This document shows positions 26,353 through 36,031 of a stretch of 64,000 nt of DNA, piece by piece. Both the position numbers and the translations under genes were made by a program. The stretch's first letter is position 1. The number at the start of each line of letters is the position of its first letter. A model generated the notes under the pieces. The model made no database searches and was not told the origin of the DNA. It worked only from the letters and a program-made list of their open reading frames with translations. The DNA is from Deltaproteobacteria bacterium (GTDB lineage Bacteria > Myxococcota > Myxococcia > SLRQ01). The DNA is taken from NCBI GenBank assembly GCA_029210625.1, contig JARGFU010000016.1, forward strand, positions 98,888 through 162,887, in the 5' to 3' direction.

Positions 26353-26942
26353 GGGCCGCGCTCCAGGCGCCGCTCGAGGAAGTCGAGGCGATCGTTGCCC
26401 CAGAAGAGCTCCTCCCCGACGAAGATCGCGGGCGCCCCGAAGGCGCCCCGGGAGACGGCCTCCTCGGTGTTGGCCTTGAGGCGCTCCTTCACGTGCCCGG
26501 AGTCCGTGCGCTCGAGCAGACCCTTCGGCGCGCCGATGGCCTTCAGCGCCTCGGCCAGGACCGCCGGATCGGCGAGGTCCTTCCCCTCCACCCACATGTC
26601 GGCGAAGAGGCGGCGGGCCAGGGGGACCTGGTGACCCCGCTCCTCGGCCGCCACCGCCAGGCGCATGGCCCGCAGGGTGTTCACGGGGAAGTGAGGGTTC
26701 ATCCGGTAGGGGACCTCGTAGAAGGCCGCCCACTGCTCCAGATCCCGCAGCATCCAGCGGGCCTTGGACGCGCTGGTCTCGGCCGGCGAGATCGTCCCGA
26801 GGGACTTGAAGACCCCCCCGAGGAGGAAGGGGCGCCAGGCCAGCACCGCCCCGGTGCGCTCGATCAGCGCCTCGATCCGGGTGGAGGCCAGGTAGCTGTA
26901 GGGACTTCCGAAGTCGTAGAAGAGCTCGACGGTCTCGGCCAT
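26349..26942 (-). CDS. 2-hydroxychromene-2-carboxylate isomerase family protein (DsbA fold, kappa-GST-like)
   Basis: 197 residues. The N-terminus has the family motif FYDFGSPYSYLA and the C-terminal part the conserved GAFGAPAIFVGEELFWGNDRLDFLE, both typical of NahD/kappa-class glutathione transferase proteins. The enzyme of the naphthalene pathway isomerises 2-hydroxychromene-2-carboxylate with glutathione; no aromatic-degradation genes are nearby, so the true substrate is open. Cytoplasmic, no CxxC. It overlaps the downstream barrel gene by 4 nt. Confidence 0.85.
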   Translation of the reverse strand: MAETVELFYDFGSPYSYLASTRIEALIERTGAVLAWRPFLLGGVFKSLGTISPAETSASKARWMLRDLEQWAAFYEVPYRMNPHFPVNTLRAMRLAVAAEERGHQVPLARRLFADMWVEGKDLADPAVLAEALKAIGAPKGLLERTDSGHVKERLKANTEEAVSRGAFGAPAIFVGEELFWGNDRLDFLERRLERGP

Positions 26943-27058
26943 GGGAGAGAGAGGATACTACGGGCCCCCCCTCGCGCCAGGCGGTGATTTCGGGCGCCTC
27001 GCCCGGGCGCCACACGGCGCTGGTGGCTGGCGCGAGCCTGGCATAGAGTGACGACATC

Positions 27059-27433
27059 ATGGCGCGCATTCTCGTGGTCGATGATTCGCTGGCTGCCGGC
27101 CGGCAGCTCGAGCGCCTGCTGGTCGAGCAGGGCTCCCACGACGTGATCCACCATGCCCGCAACGGGGCCGAGGCCGTGAAGCAGTTCGTGGCCGACGCTC
27201 CGGAGCTGGTGATGATGGACATCGTGATGCCGGTCATGGACGGCCTGCAGGCGCTGCGGGCGATCCTCGGGCGGGACGCGGGGGCGCGCGTGATCATGGT
27301 TTCCTCTGTCGGGGGCGTGGGTGAGAAAGTGAACGAGGCCCTCCGACTGGGTGCGCGAGCAGTCGTCTCCAAGCCTTTCGAGGCCGAAGAGGTGCTCGCC
27401 ACGGTGGAGCGAGTCCTGGCGGAAGAGAGCTAG
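27059..27433 (+). CDS. CheY-like single-domain response regulator
   Basis: 124 residues, one receiver domain. Acidic pocket residues D8/D9 (ILVVDDS), phospho-acceptor Asp 54 (MMDIVMPVMDG), the switch Ser in VSSVGG and the conserved Lys in SKPF are all present. There is no output domain, so it acts by protein contact. It is 8 bp before a CheX-type phosphatase gene, which may dephosphorylate it. It is divergent from the isomerase gene. Confidence 0.92.
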   Translation: MARILVVDDSLAAGRQLERLLVEQGSHDVIHHARNGAEAVKQFVADAPELVMMDIVMPVMDGLQALRAILGRDAGARVIMVSSVGGVGEKVNEALRLGARAVVSKPFEAEEVLATVERVLAEES

Positions 27434-27441
27434 AGGCAAGC

Positions 27442-28281
27442 GTGTCGGTCAAATTCTTCGGACAGTATCTTCTAGAGCGCGGCACCATCTCCCGCGAGGC
27501 GCTCCTGAAGGCCCTCGAGCTTCAGGACACCCGCAACCTGCGGCTGGGCGACTACGCCGTCCGGCGCGGCTACCTCACCGAGGCCCAGAGTGAGCAGATC
27601 AACCGGATCCAGCTCACCGAGGACAAGCGCTTCGGCGAGATCGCCAAGGAGAAGGGGCTCCTCACCGAGGAGCAGATCGGGGAGCTGCTCACCCTCCAGC
27701 AGAACGACTACCTGATGCTGGGCGAGGCCCTCCTCGAGGTCGGCCCGCTCGATCGGCAGACCCTCGAGGCCGAGCTGAAGAACTTCAAGGCCGATCAGGA
27801 GAAGTACCTCACCGACGACGTGATCTTCCCGCCGGGCGTGAAGGAGCCCTCGCTCCTGGCCATCCCCATCGATCTGACCGCGAAGATGCTGCTGCGCATC
27901 GCCGCGGTCACCTCGAAGATCGGCGAGGGCGAGCGCAGCGAGCGCCCGCCGGTGGCGCGCCTGATCTCGGTGGCGGTGGACTTCAGCGGCGGCCTCACCG
28001 CCAAGTACCTCCTCTCGCTCTCCGAGGACATCGCTCGCAAGGTGGCCCTGCCCATGCTGGGCGAGGATCCCGGCGACGATCACGAGGCGGTGATCGACAG
28101 CGTGCGCGAGCTCTGCAACGTGATCTGCGGCAACTCGGCGGCCAAGCTGGCCCAGCTGGGCAAGGCCGTGGAGATCGGTCCGCCGATGATGGTCGAGGGG
28201 CCTCTGCCTGCGCACGAGCAGGCGATCCTCTTCCCCCTCCACGTCGCCGACGGAGCAGCCGAGGTCCGCATCCTGCGCTAG
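27442..28281 (+). CDS. CheX-type chemotaxis protein with N-terminal MshEN-like repeats
   Basis: 279 residues from GTG 27442, preceded by gaggcaag. The N-terminal 115 residues are helical repeats of the type FGQYLLERGTISREALLKAL / FGEIAKEKGLLTEEQIGELL, like the MshEN or GspE N-terminal modules that in some proteins bind cyclic di-GMP. The C-terminal part (about 130-279) fits the CheC/CheX/FliY phosphatase fold, with VIDSVRELCNVICGNSAAKL giving the E-x2-N active-site pattern. It probably removes phosphate from a partner receiver such as the gene just upstream. Confidence 0.78.
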   Translation: MSVKFFGQYLLERGTISREALLKALELQDTRNLRLGDYAVRRGYLTEAQSEQINRIQLTEDKRFGEIAKEKGLLTEEQIGELLTLQQNDYLMLGEALLEVGPLDRQTLEAELKNFKADQEKYLTDDVIFPPGVKEPSLLAIPIDLTAKMLLRIAAVTSKIGEGERSERPPVARLISVAVDFSGGLTAKYLLSLSEDIARKVALPMLGEDPGDDHEAVIDSVRELCNVICGNSAAKLAQLGKAVEIGPPMMVEGPLPAHEQAILFPLHVADGAAEVRILR

Positions 28282-28293
28282 CAGGGCCCTGCC

Positions 28294-30279
<1,986 letters not shown>

Positions 30280-30287
30280 CGCCGGTC

Positions 30288-30983
30288 ATGCAGCTGAATG
30301 CCGCTCAGCGCGAGCTCGCGCTCAAGATCGTCTATTACGGGCCCGGGCTGTCCGGAAAGACGACCAACCTCCAGGCGATCCACAAGCGCCTGGATGCGGC
30401 CTCCCGCGGCCGGCTGATGACCCTGGACACGGCGGACGATCGGACCCTCTTCTTCGACCTGCTGCCGATCTACTTCCAGTCCGAGGGCGGGCTGAAGGTG
30501 AAGATCAAGCTCTACACGGTGCCGGGGCAGGTCATGCACAACTCGACCCGCCGGCTGGTGCTGCGCGGGGCGGACGGGATCGCCTTCATCGCCGACAGCC
30601 AGCGCAGCCAGAGCCGCGCCAACAACGAGTACTGGCAGAACATGCTCTCGAACCTGCGGGAGAACGGCATCGAGTACGGGAAGATCCCGATCGCGGTGCA
30701 GTTCAACAAGCGGGACCTGCCCGACATCCGTTCGAGCGAGGAGCTCGGCGAGATCGCCGAGCGGGGCCGGGAGCCCATCTTCGAGGCCATCGCCATCCAG
30801 GGGATCGGCGTCCTGGAGACCTTCCACGGGCTCCTGCGCATGACCTGGCGGGACCTCGAGGCGAAGCATGACCTGAAGCGAAAGTTCGGGCTCAGAGAGG
30901 ACGAGTTCCTCCGGTCGGTCTTCGAGAAGCTCGACACCACGGGCTGCGACCTGCCGCCCGAGATCCTGGGGGGGGAATCGTGA
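30288..30983 (+). CDS. MglA-like Ras-family small GTPase
   Basis: 231 residues from ATG 30288. P-loop YYGPGLSGKTTN, switch I region with the TLDTADDRTLFFD pattern, G3 YTVPGQ (as in MglA, instead of the Ras DxxG) and G4 NKRDLP are all visible. MglA of Myxococcus sets cell polarity for motility and works with a GAP (MglB) and response regulators; no mglB is adjacent here. The C-terminus is about 35 residues longer than MglA. Its stop overlaps the start of the PocR kinase gene (TGATG), suggesting that GTPase and kinase act together. Confidence 0.92.
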   Translation: MQLNAAQRELALKIVYYGPGLSGKTTNLQAIHKRLDAASRGRLMTLDTADDRTLFFDLLPIYFQSEGGLKVKIKLYTVPGQVMHNSTRRLVLRGADGIAFIADSQRSQSRANNEYWQNMLSNLRENGIEYGKIPIAVQFNKRDLPDIRSSEELGEIAERGREPIFEAIAIQGIGVLETFHGLLRMTWRDLEAKHDLKRKFGLREDEFLRSVFEKLDTTGCDLPPEILGGES

Positions 30984-32455
30984 TGGAAGGCTCGGCGCCG
31001 AGCTCCGGCATCGACCGGACGCCCACCCTCAAGGAGCTGGTCCCCCGGGAGGCCTTCACGGACCTCTGCCGCAGCTACGTCGACCTCTACGGTATCGGTA
31101 TCAAGGTCTTCGACGCCGACGGCACCCGCCTGGTCGACCTCAAGGTCGGCAACGGCGACTTCTGCGGCTACGTCTTCAGCAAGGGGAACGGGCGGCAGCA
31201 GTGCACCGCAACCGTCGGCCGGGTGAAGGACACCCCCTTCGAGCTCGGCGCGCTCCAGGGCAAGGCCCTCCCCGAGAAGGTCGCCATCGCGACCTGCTTC
31301 ACGGGCCTCCGCTACGTGACCCTGCCGATCATCCACGAGCTCGATCTGCTCGGGAAGGTGATCTTCGGGCCCTTCCGCCCCGCCGAGCTGGCCGAGCTGC
31401 CCGCCACCGTGACCTCCCTCTCCGCCGACTTCGACGTCGCGGAGGCCCTCGGCTACATCGAGAAGGTCCGCCAGGCGCCGGACGCCACCATCCTGAAGAT
31501 CATGGAGCACTTCTGGCTGGTGCTCGAGGTGATCATCCACGCGGGCTACCAGGCGCAGCTCACCAGCACGATGCACATCGAGTCGGTGACCGAGTCGCAC
31601 CGGGAGCTGATGCACAAGAACCGGCAGCTCGAGGAGTCCCTCGAGAAGCTCAAGGAGCTCGACCGCCTCAAGTCGAACTTCCTGGCCACGGTGAGCCACG
31701 AGCTGCGCACCCCCCTGACCAGCGTCATCGGCTACTCCGAGATGCTCCTCGAGGGGCTCGCCGGCGACCTCCAGCCCGAGCAGACCGAGTACGTGCGCAC
31801 GATCATGGAGAAGGGCGAGAACCTCCTCCAGATCATCTCGTCGATCCTCGACATCTCGAAGATCGAGAGCGGCAGCGTGCAGCTCTCCCTCGGGGAGGTC
31901 GACATGGCCGAGGTCGCGCGGGCGGCGATCAGCACGGTGCTGCCGCAGGCTCAGCGCAAGGAGCTGAAGCTCGACACCCGCCTCGAGACCGCCCTGCCGC
32001 GGGTGCCCGCCGATCGGTCCAAGGTGCGGCAGTGCATGGTGAACCTGCTGGCCAACGCCGTGAAGTTCACGCCCGACGGGGGCACCGTGATCCTCGAGGT
32101 GCAGCGCTACACCGGCCCGCGGCGGCGGGTGCCCGACGATCCCGACGGCGCCTTCGATCTCTTCGAGCCGCGCGAGAACCACTTCGTCCGGGTGGCGGTG
32201 ATCGACTCGGGGATCGGCATCCCGCCGGACAAGCTCGATCGGGTCTTCGACACCTTCTACCAGGTCGACAACAGCCCGACCCGCGAGTACGGCGGCACCG
32301 GGCTGGGCCTCTCGATCGTGAAGTCCTACGTCGAGGCGCACGGCGGCGAGATCTGGGTGGACAGCAACATGGGCGGGGGCAGCACCTTCGCCTTCCTGCT
32401 GCCCCTCGAGGCCACCACCGGCGTCCCCCTGCCTCCGGAAAAGAGCAGCCGGTGA
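30983..32455 (+). CDS. PocR-domain sensor histidine kinase
   Basis: 490 residues from ATG 30983 (GTG 30980 also possible). Residues about 18-190 form a PocR-type sensory domain with several Cys (DFCGYVFS, RQQCTAT, ATCFTGL), a fold thought to bind small organic ligands. A short coiled coil leads to the HisKA domain (SHELRTPL, His 239) and a complete HATPase domain (NLLANAVKFTPDGG, DSGIGIPPDKL, GGTGLGLSIV). No transmembrane helix, so it is a cytoplasmic sensor. It overlaps the GTPase gene upstream and the receiver gene downstream (GTGA). Confidence 0.9.
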   Translation: MEGSAPSSGIDRTPTLKELVPREAFTDLCRSYVDLYGIGIKVFDADGTRLVDLKVGNGDFCGYVFSKGNGRQQCTATVGRVKDTPFELGALQGKALPEKVAIATCFTGLRYVTLPIIHELDLLGKVIFGPFRPAELAELPATVTSLSADFDVAEALGYIEKVRQAPDATILKIMEHFWLVLEVIIHAGYQAQLTSTMHIESVTESHRELMHKNRQLEESLEKLKELDRLKSNFLATVSHELRTPLTSVIGYSEMLLEGLAGDLQPEQTEYVRTIMEKGENLLQIISSILDISKIESGSVQLSLGEVDMAEVARAAISTVLPQAQRKELKLDTRLETALPRVPADRSKVRQCMVNLLANAVKFTPDGGTVILEVQRYTGPRRRVPDDPDGAFDLFEPRENHFVRVAVIDSGIGIPPDKLDRVFDTFYQVDNSPTREYGGTGLGLSIVKSYVEAHGGEIWVDSNMGGGSTFAFLLPLEATTGVPLPPEKSSR

Positions 32456-32826
32456 GTCGCATACTGGTGGTCGAGGACGATGAGGCCATCCGCAAGATGG
32501 AGGAGCGGATCCTCGTCGAGGCGGGGCATCAGGTGGACCTCTGCGTGGACGTCGCCGGGGCGCGGATCCGGCTGGCCGCGCCGAACCTGCCCGACCTCGT
32601 GGTCCTCGACCTGATGATGCCCGGCGACTCGGGCCTCGACCTCTCCCGGGAGATGCGCGCCGATCCGCGCCTCGAGAAGATCCCGGTGGTGGTGGTCACC
32701 GCCCGCACCGGGGCCGAGGCCATGCGGGCCGGCTTCGACGCCGGCGCGACCCACTACCTCTCCAAGCCCTTCACCAAGCAGAAGCTGCTGGAGATCGTCG
32801 AGCTCGCCCTGGGCGAGAGCGAATGA
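32452..32826 (+). CDS. Single-domain response regulator
   Basis: 124 residues from GTG 32452, overlapping the kinase stop by 4 nt. Receiver domain with VVEDDE, phospho-acceptor Asp 53 (VLDLMMPGDSG), Thr in VVTARTG and Lys in LSKPFTK. No output domain. Its overlap with the PocR kinase makes it the likely cognate receiver. It overlaps thiL by 4 nt (ATGA), probably only as an operon passenger. Confidence 0.92.
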   Translation: MSRILVVEDDEAIRKMEERILVEAGHQVDLCVDVAGARIRLAAPNLPDLVVLDLMMPGDSGLDLSREMRADPRLEKIPVVVVTARTGAEAMRAGFDAGATHYLSKPFTKQKLLEIVELALGESE

Positions 32827-33824
32827 GCCGCGCGGGGGCGCCGCCCGGGGACGAGCTGCGGATCCTCGCCGACTGGCTCTCCCTCTTCCCCACGGCCGGC
32901 CCCCGGGTGGTGATCGGCCCCGGTGACGACGCCGCGGCCCTGCGCTGCGCGCCGGGGAAGGTGCTGGTGACCACCACCGACGCCATGGTGGAGGGCGTCC
33001 ACTTCCTCCGGGAGGCCTTCCCGGCGCGGGCGGTGGGGCGCAAGGCCCTGGCGGTGAACCTCTCGGATCTGGCCGCCATGGGGGCGAGCTCCCGCTGGCT
33101 GCTCTGCTCCCTGGTGATCCCCCCCGGCCTCGGCCGCCGCTGGCTGCGCGAGGCGGGCGAGGGCATGGCCGGGCTCTGCCGGGCCGAGGGCGTGACCCTG
33201 GTGGGCGGCAACATCAGCGCCGGGCCGAAGCTCGAGCTGCACCTCACCCTCCTGGGGGAGGCCGACCCCGCCCGCCTGCTGCGCCGCTCCGGCGCCCGGG
33301 AGGGGGACGGGATCTGGGTCAGCGGGACCCTGGGCGACGCGGCCCTGGGGCTCTCCCGGCTCCAGGGCCTCTCGCGGCCCCCGGCGCGGCCGGGGAAGCT
33401 GCAGCTGCGCCAGCTCGAGCCCACCGCGCGCACCGTGCTCGGGAGGGCCCTGGCCGGCCGGCAGCTGGCCAGCGCCTGCCTCGACGTCTCGGACGGGCTG
33501 GCCCTCGACCTGCGGCGCCTCTGCGAGGCCTCGGGGGTGGGGGCGAGGATCGCCCTGGAGCACCTGCCCCTCTCCGCCCCCGCCCGCCGCGCCCTCTCCC
33601 GGATGGAGGATCCCTGGGCGCCGCCGGTGAGCGGCGGCGAGGACTACGAGCTGCTCTTCACCGTCCCGCCCGGGAAGACCCGCGCCCTGGAGCGCTTCCT
33701 CGCCCGCAGCGGCCACGCGGCGACCCGCATCGGGGAGATCACGCAGGAGCGAAGGGTGAAGCTGGTGCTGCCGGGGGGGAAGGTGTACCGGCCGGCGAGC
33801 CTGGGGTACCGGCACCAGGCCTGA
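32823..33824 (+). CDS. thiL: Thiamine-monophosphate kinase
   Basis: 333 residues. It phosphorylates thiamine monophosphate to the active diphosphate with ATP. The family signatures are clear: GPGDDAAALRC, TTTDAMVEGVHFL, VNLSDLAAMGA, CLDVSDGLALDL and GGEDYELLF. Length and order match ThiL. No other thiamine gene is near. It overlaps the receiver gene by 4 nt. Confidence 0.95.
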   Translation: MSRAGAPPGDELRILADWLSLFPTAGPRVVIGPGDDAAALRCAPGKVLVTTTDAMVEGVHFLREAFPARAVGRKALAVNLSDLAAMGASSRWLLCSLVIPPGLGRRWLREAGEGMAGLCRAEGVTLVGGNISAGPKLELHLTLLGEADPARLLRRSGAREGDGIWVSGTLGDAALGLSRLQGLSRPPARPGKLQLRQLEPTARTVLGRALAGRQLASACLDVSDGLALDLRRLCEASGVGARIALEHLPLSAPARRALSRMEDPWAPPVSGGEDYELLFTVPPGKTRALERFLARSGHAATRIGEITQERRVKLVLPGGKVYRPASLGYRHQA

Positions 33825-33840
33825 GCCCTCCGGGGAGAGG

Positions 33841-33877
33841 CCGTGTACGTGGACGTGCACGTACACGGGTTTTCCCC
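33841..33877 (+). terminator. GTNNAC-hexamer palindrome, probable terminator after thiL
   Basis: Four hexamers (gtgtac gtggac gtgcac gtacac, 33843-33866) form a hairpin with perfect 10-bp arms (33841-33850 and 33859-33868) and an 8-nt loop, followed by g and tttt. It belongs to the same hexamer family as 21008-21116. It would separate thiL transcription from the chemosensory genes. Confidence 0.6.
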
Positions 33878-33935
33878 GGCACCTCGGATTCGCGTTATGC
33901 TGCCCGTCTCGACATCAAAAGGGGGCATAGCGGGC

Positions 33936-35192
33936 GTGCGGGTCACCCTCTTCACCAAGATCTTCCTCGGTTACTTCCTGCTGCTGGCGGTCTCGCTGGC
34001 GATGCCGGAGATCCTCTCCCAGACCTCGGCGCCGCTGGACATGCGGCCCTGGATCACCCTGGGCCTGGGCGTGGCCCTCTCCCTCGGGCTGGCCTGGCTC
34101 CTCTCCCGGATCCTGGGCCGGGTGAGGACCCTCAACGCCTTCGCCGAGCAGATCTCCCGGGGCGATCTCTCCCGCCCCCTCGAGGCCGGCAGCAGCGTGC
34201 TGGGCAAGGACGAGGTGGACGACCTCACGACCTCGGTCATCCACATGCAGGAGAACCTGCGCGATCTGGTCGGCCACATCCAGCGCTCCTCCAGCGCCCT
34301 CTCCGAGGCCTCCAGCGACCTGCAGTCCTCCGCCCAGCAGATGAGCTCCTCCTCCTCGGGGGTGAGCGAGTCCATCGAGCAGATCGCCTCGGGCACCGAG
34401 CTCCAGAAGGAGCTGGTCGATCGCACCTCGATGCTGATCGCCGAGATCGCCTCCTCGATCTCCCGCACCGCCATCTCCGCCGAGGACGCCGCGCGCAGCT
34501 CCTCCCAGAGCAGCGCCTCCGCCCAGTCGGGCGGCCGGGCCGCCAACCTCGCCGGCGAGCGGCTCGGCAAGGTCTTCGAGCGGATCGAGAACGCCTCGGA
34601 GACCGTCTTCGACTTCGGCACCCAGACCCAGCAGATCGGCAAGGTGGTCTCGGTCATCGCCACCATCGCCCAGCAGACCAACCTGCTGGCGCTCAACGCC
34701 ACCATCGAGGCCGCCCGCGCTGGCGAGTATGGCCGGGGCTTCGCGGTGGTCGCCGAGGAGGTGCGCAAGCTCGCCGAGCAGGCCGGCCGCTCGGCGGATC
34801 AGATCTCCCGGATCGCCGAGGACATCGACCACTCCGCCGAGACCGTCGTCAGCGCCATGCGCGAGGCCACGGAGGAGCTGCGGGCGGGCCGCACCGACCT
34901 GACGGCCCTGATCGAGTCCCTCCAGGGCATCGTCCGTCAGGCGATGCGGGGCGCCGAGAAGGTCGACCTCATCTCCGAGTCCGCGCGCCAGCAGCTCGAG
35001 GGCAGCGAGGAGATGGTGAAGGCGACCAAGAACATCTCGGCCGTGGCCCAGAACAACGTCGAGGCCACCGAAGAGGTGCGCAGCGTGATCGGCGAGCAGG
35101 CCCGCTCGATGCAGCAGATGGCCGACAGCGCGCAGGAGCTGCTCTCCCTCTCCCGGGAGCTCGAGGACATCACCTCCAGGTTCCGCCTGTGA
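33936..35192 (+). CDS. Methyl-accepting chemotaxis protein without ligand domain
   Basis: 418 residues from GTG 33936, which has a G-rich stretch (aaaaggggg) about 10 nt upstream; ATG 33897 is the alternative. Two transmembrane helices (about 5-27 and 38-58) are separated by only a few residues, so there is no periplasmic sensor domain. A HAMP domain follows ([18 protein letters not shown]), then the long coiled-coil signalling domain with hairpin tip [19 protein letters not shown] and [17 protein letters not shown]. It probably senses membrane or cytoplasmic state through partners. It overlaps the CheW gene by 4 nt (GTGA). Confidence 0.9.
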   Translation: MRVTLFTKIFLGYFLLLAVSLAMPEILSQTSAPLDMRPWITLGLGVALSLGLAWLLSRILGRVRTLNAFAEQISRGDLSRPLEAGSSVLGKDEVDDLTTSVIHMQENLRDLVGHIQRSSSALSEASSDLQSSAQQMSSSSSGVSESIEQIASGTELQKELVDRTSMLIAEIASSISRTAISAEDAARSSSQSSASAQSGGRAANLAGERLGKVFERIENASETVFDFGTQTQQIGKVVSVIATIAQQTNLLALNATIEAARAGEYGRGFAVVAEEVRKLAEQAGRSADQISRIAEDIDHSAETVVSAMREATEELRAGRTDLTALIESLQGIVRQAMRGAEKVDLISESARQQLEGSEEMVKATKNISAVAQNNVEATEEVRSVIGEQARSMQQMADSAQELLSLSRELEDITSRFRL

Positions 35193-35620
35193 GTGGGGAT
35201 CTCCACTACGTCCGCTTCGAGGCCCGGGGCGATCTCTTCGCCCTCCCTCTGCGGGAGGTGCGCGAGGTGATCGAGCCCTCGGCCCTCACGCCCATCCCCC
35301 ACGGGCCCCGCTCGGCCCTGGGGGTGATGAATCATCACGGTCGGGTGGTCACCCTGATCGACCTTCGCTCCCTCCTGCTGGGTGAGCAGCCGGCCTCTCC
35401 CGCGATCTGCCTCCTCCTCGACGCTCCCGACCGGAGAGTGGCGCTGGGGGTGGACCGCGTCGAGGGGATCGGCCCGCTGCACGTCGAGGAGGGGCTCGCC
35501 CGGCTGGGTCAGAGAGCCGTCTCGGTTCTGAACTCGGCCCGTGTCTTCGATGCGGTGGACTTGTCCTTCGACCAAGGGGGCATGGTAGAGTCCACTTCGC
35601 AAACTTTGGAGGAGCTCTAG
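35189..35620 (+). CDS. cheW: CheW-like coupling protein
   Basis: 143 residues from GTG 35189. It has the two-lobed SH3-like CheW fold: [38 protein letters not shown] and [11 protein letters not shown]. CheW links receptors to CheA. Overlap with the receptor gene and tight spacing to cheY and cheA place it in a single chemosensory operon. Confidence 0.88.
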   Translation: MSGDLHYVRFEARGDLFALPLREVREVIEPSALTPIPHGPRSALGVMNHHGRVVTLIDLRSLLLGEQPASPAICLLLDAPDRRVALGVDRVEGIGPLHVEEGLARLGQRAVSVLNSARVFDAVDLSFDQGGMVESTSQTLEEL

Positions 35621-35992
35621 ATGCCCAAGCGTGTTCTGGTGGTGGACGACGCCATCTTCATGCGCAACATGATCAAGGACATCTTCGCCCAGGCGCCCGA
35701 TTTCGAGGTCGTCGGCGAGGCCGTCCACGGGCTCGAGGCCGTCGAGAAGTACAAGGAGCTCAAGCCCGACGTCACGATCATGGACATCGTGATGCCCTTC
35801 AAGAGCGGCATCGATGCGACGCGTGAGATCGTCAAGTACGACGCGGAAGCGACCATCGTGATGTGCTCTGCCCTCGGGCAGGAGCAGCTGGTCATGGAGG
35901 CCATCGAGGCGGGAGCCGCCGACTTCATCGTCAAGCGCTTCAACGCCGACGAGGTCCTCAAGGTGGTGCGCAAGGTCCTCGGCGAGGGCTGA
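35621..35992 (+). CDS. cheY: CheY-type response regulator
   Basis: 123 residues. VVDDAIFMR, phospho-acceptor Asp 55 (TIMDIVMPF), Ser in MCSALGQ and Lys in IVKRF are present; the residue after Lys is Arg instead of the usual Pro. The start follows the cheW stop directly, with gaggagct as Shine-Dalgarno inside the end of cheW. Likely the output of the CheA downstream. Confidence 0.93.
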   Translation: MPKRVLVVDDAIFMRNMIKDIFAQAPDFEVVGEAVHGLEAVEKYKELKPDVTIMDIVMPFKSGIDATREIVKYDAEATIVMCSALGQEQLVMEAIEAGAADFIVKRFNADEVLKVVRKVLGEG

Positions 35993-36031
35993 GGCCCGGA
36001 GGGCTAGCGCCATCGCCAACCCGGAGCCGTC

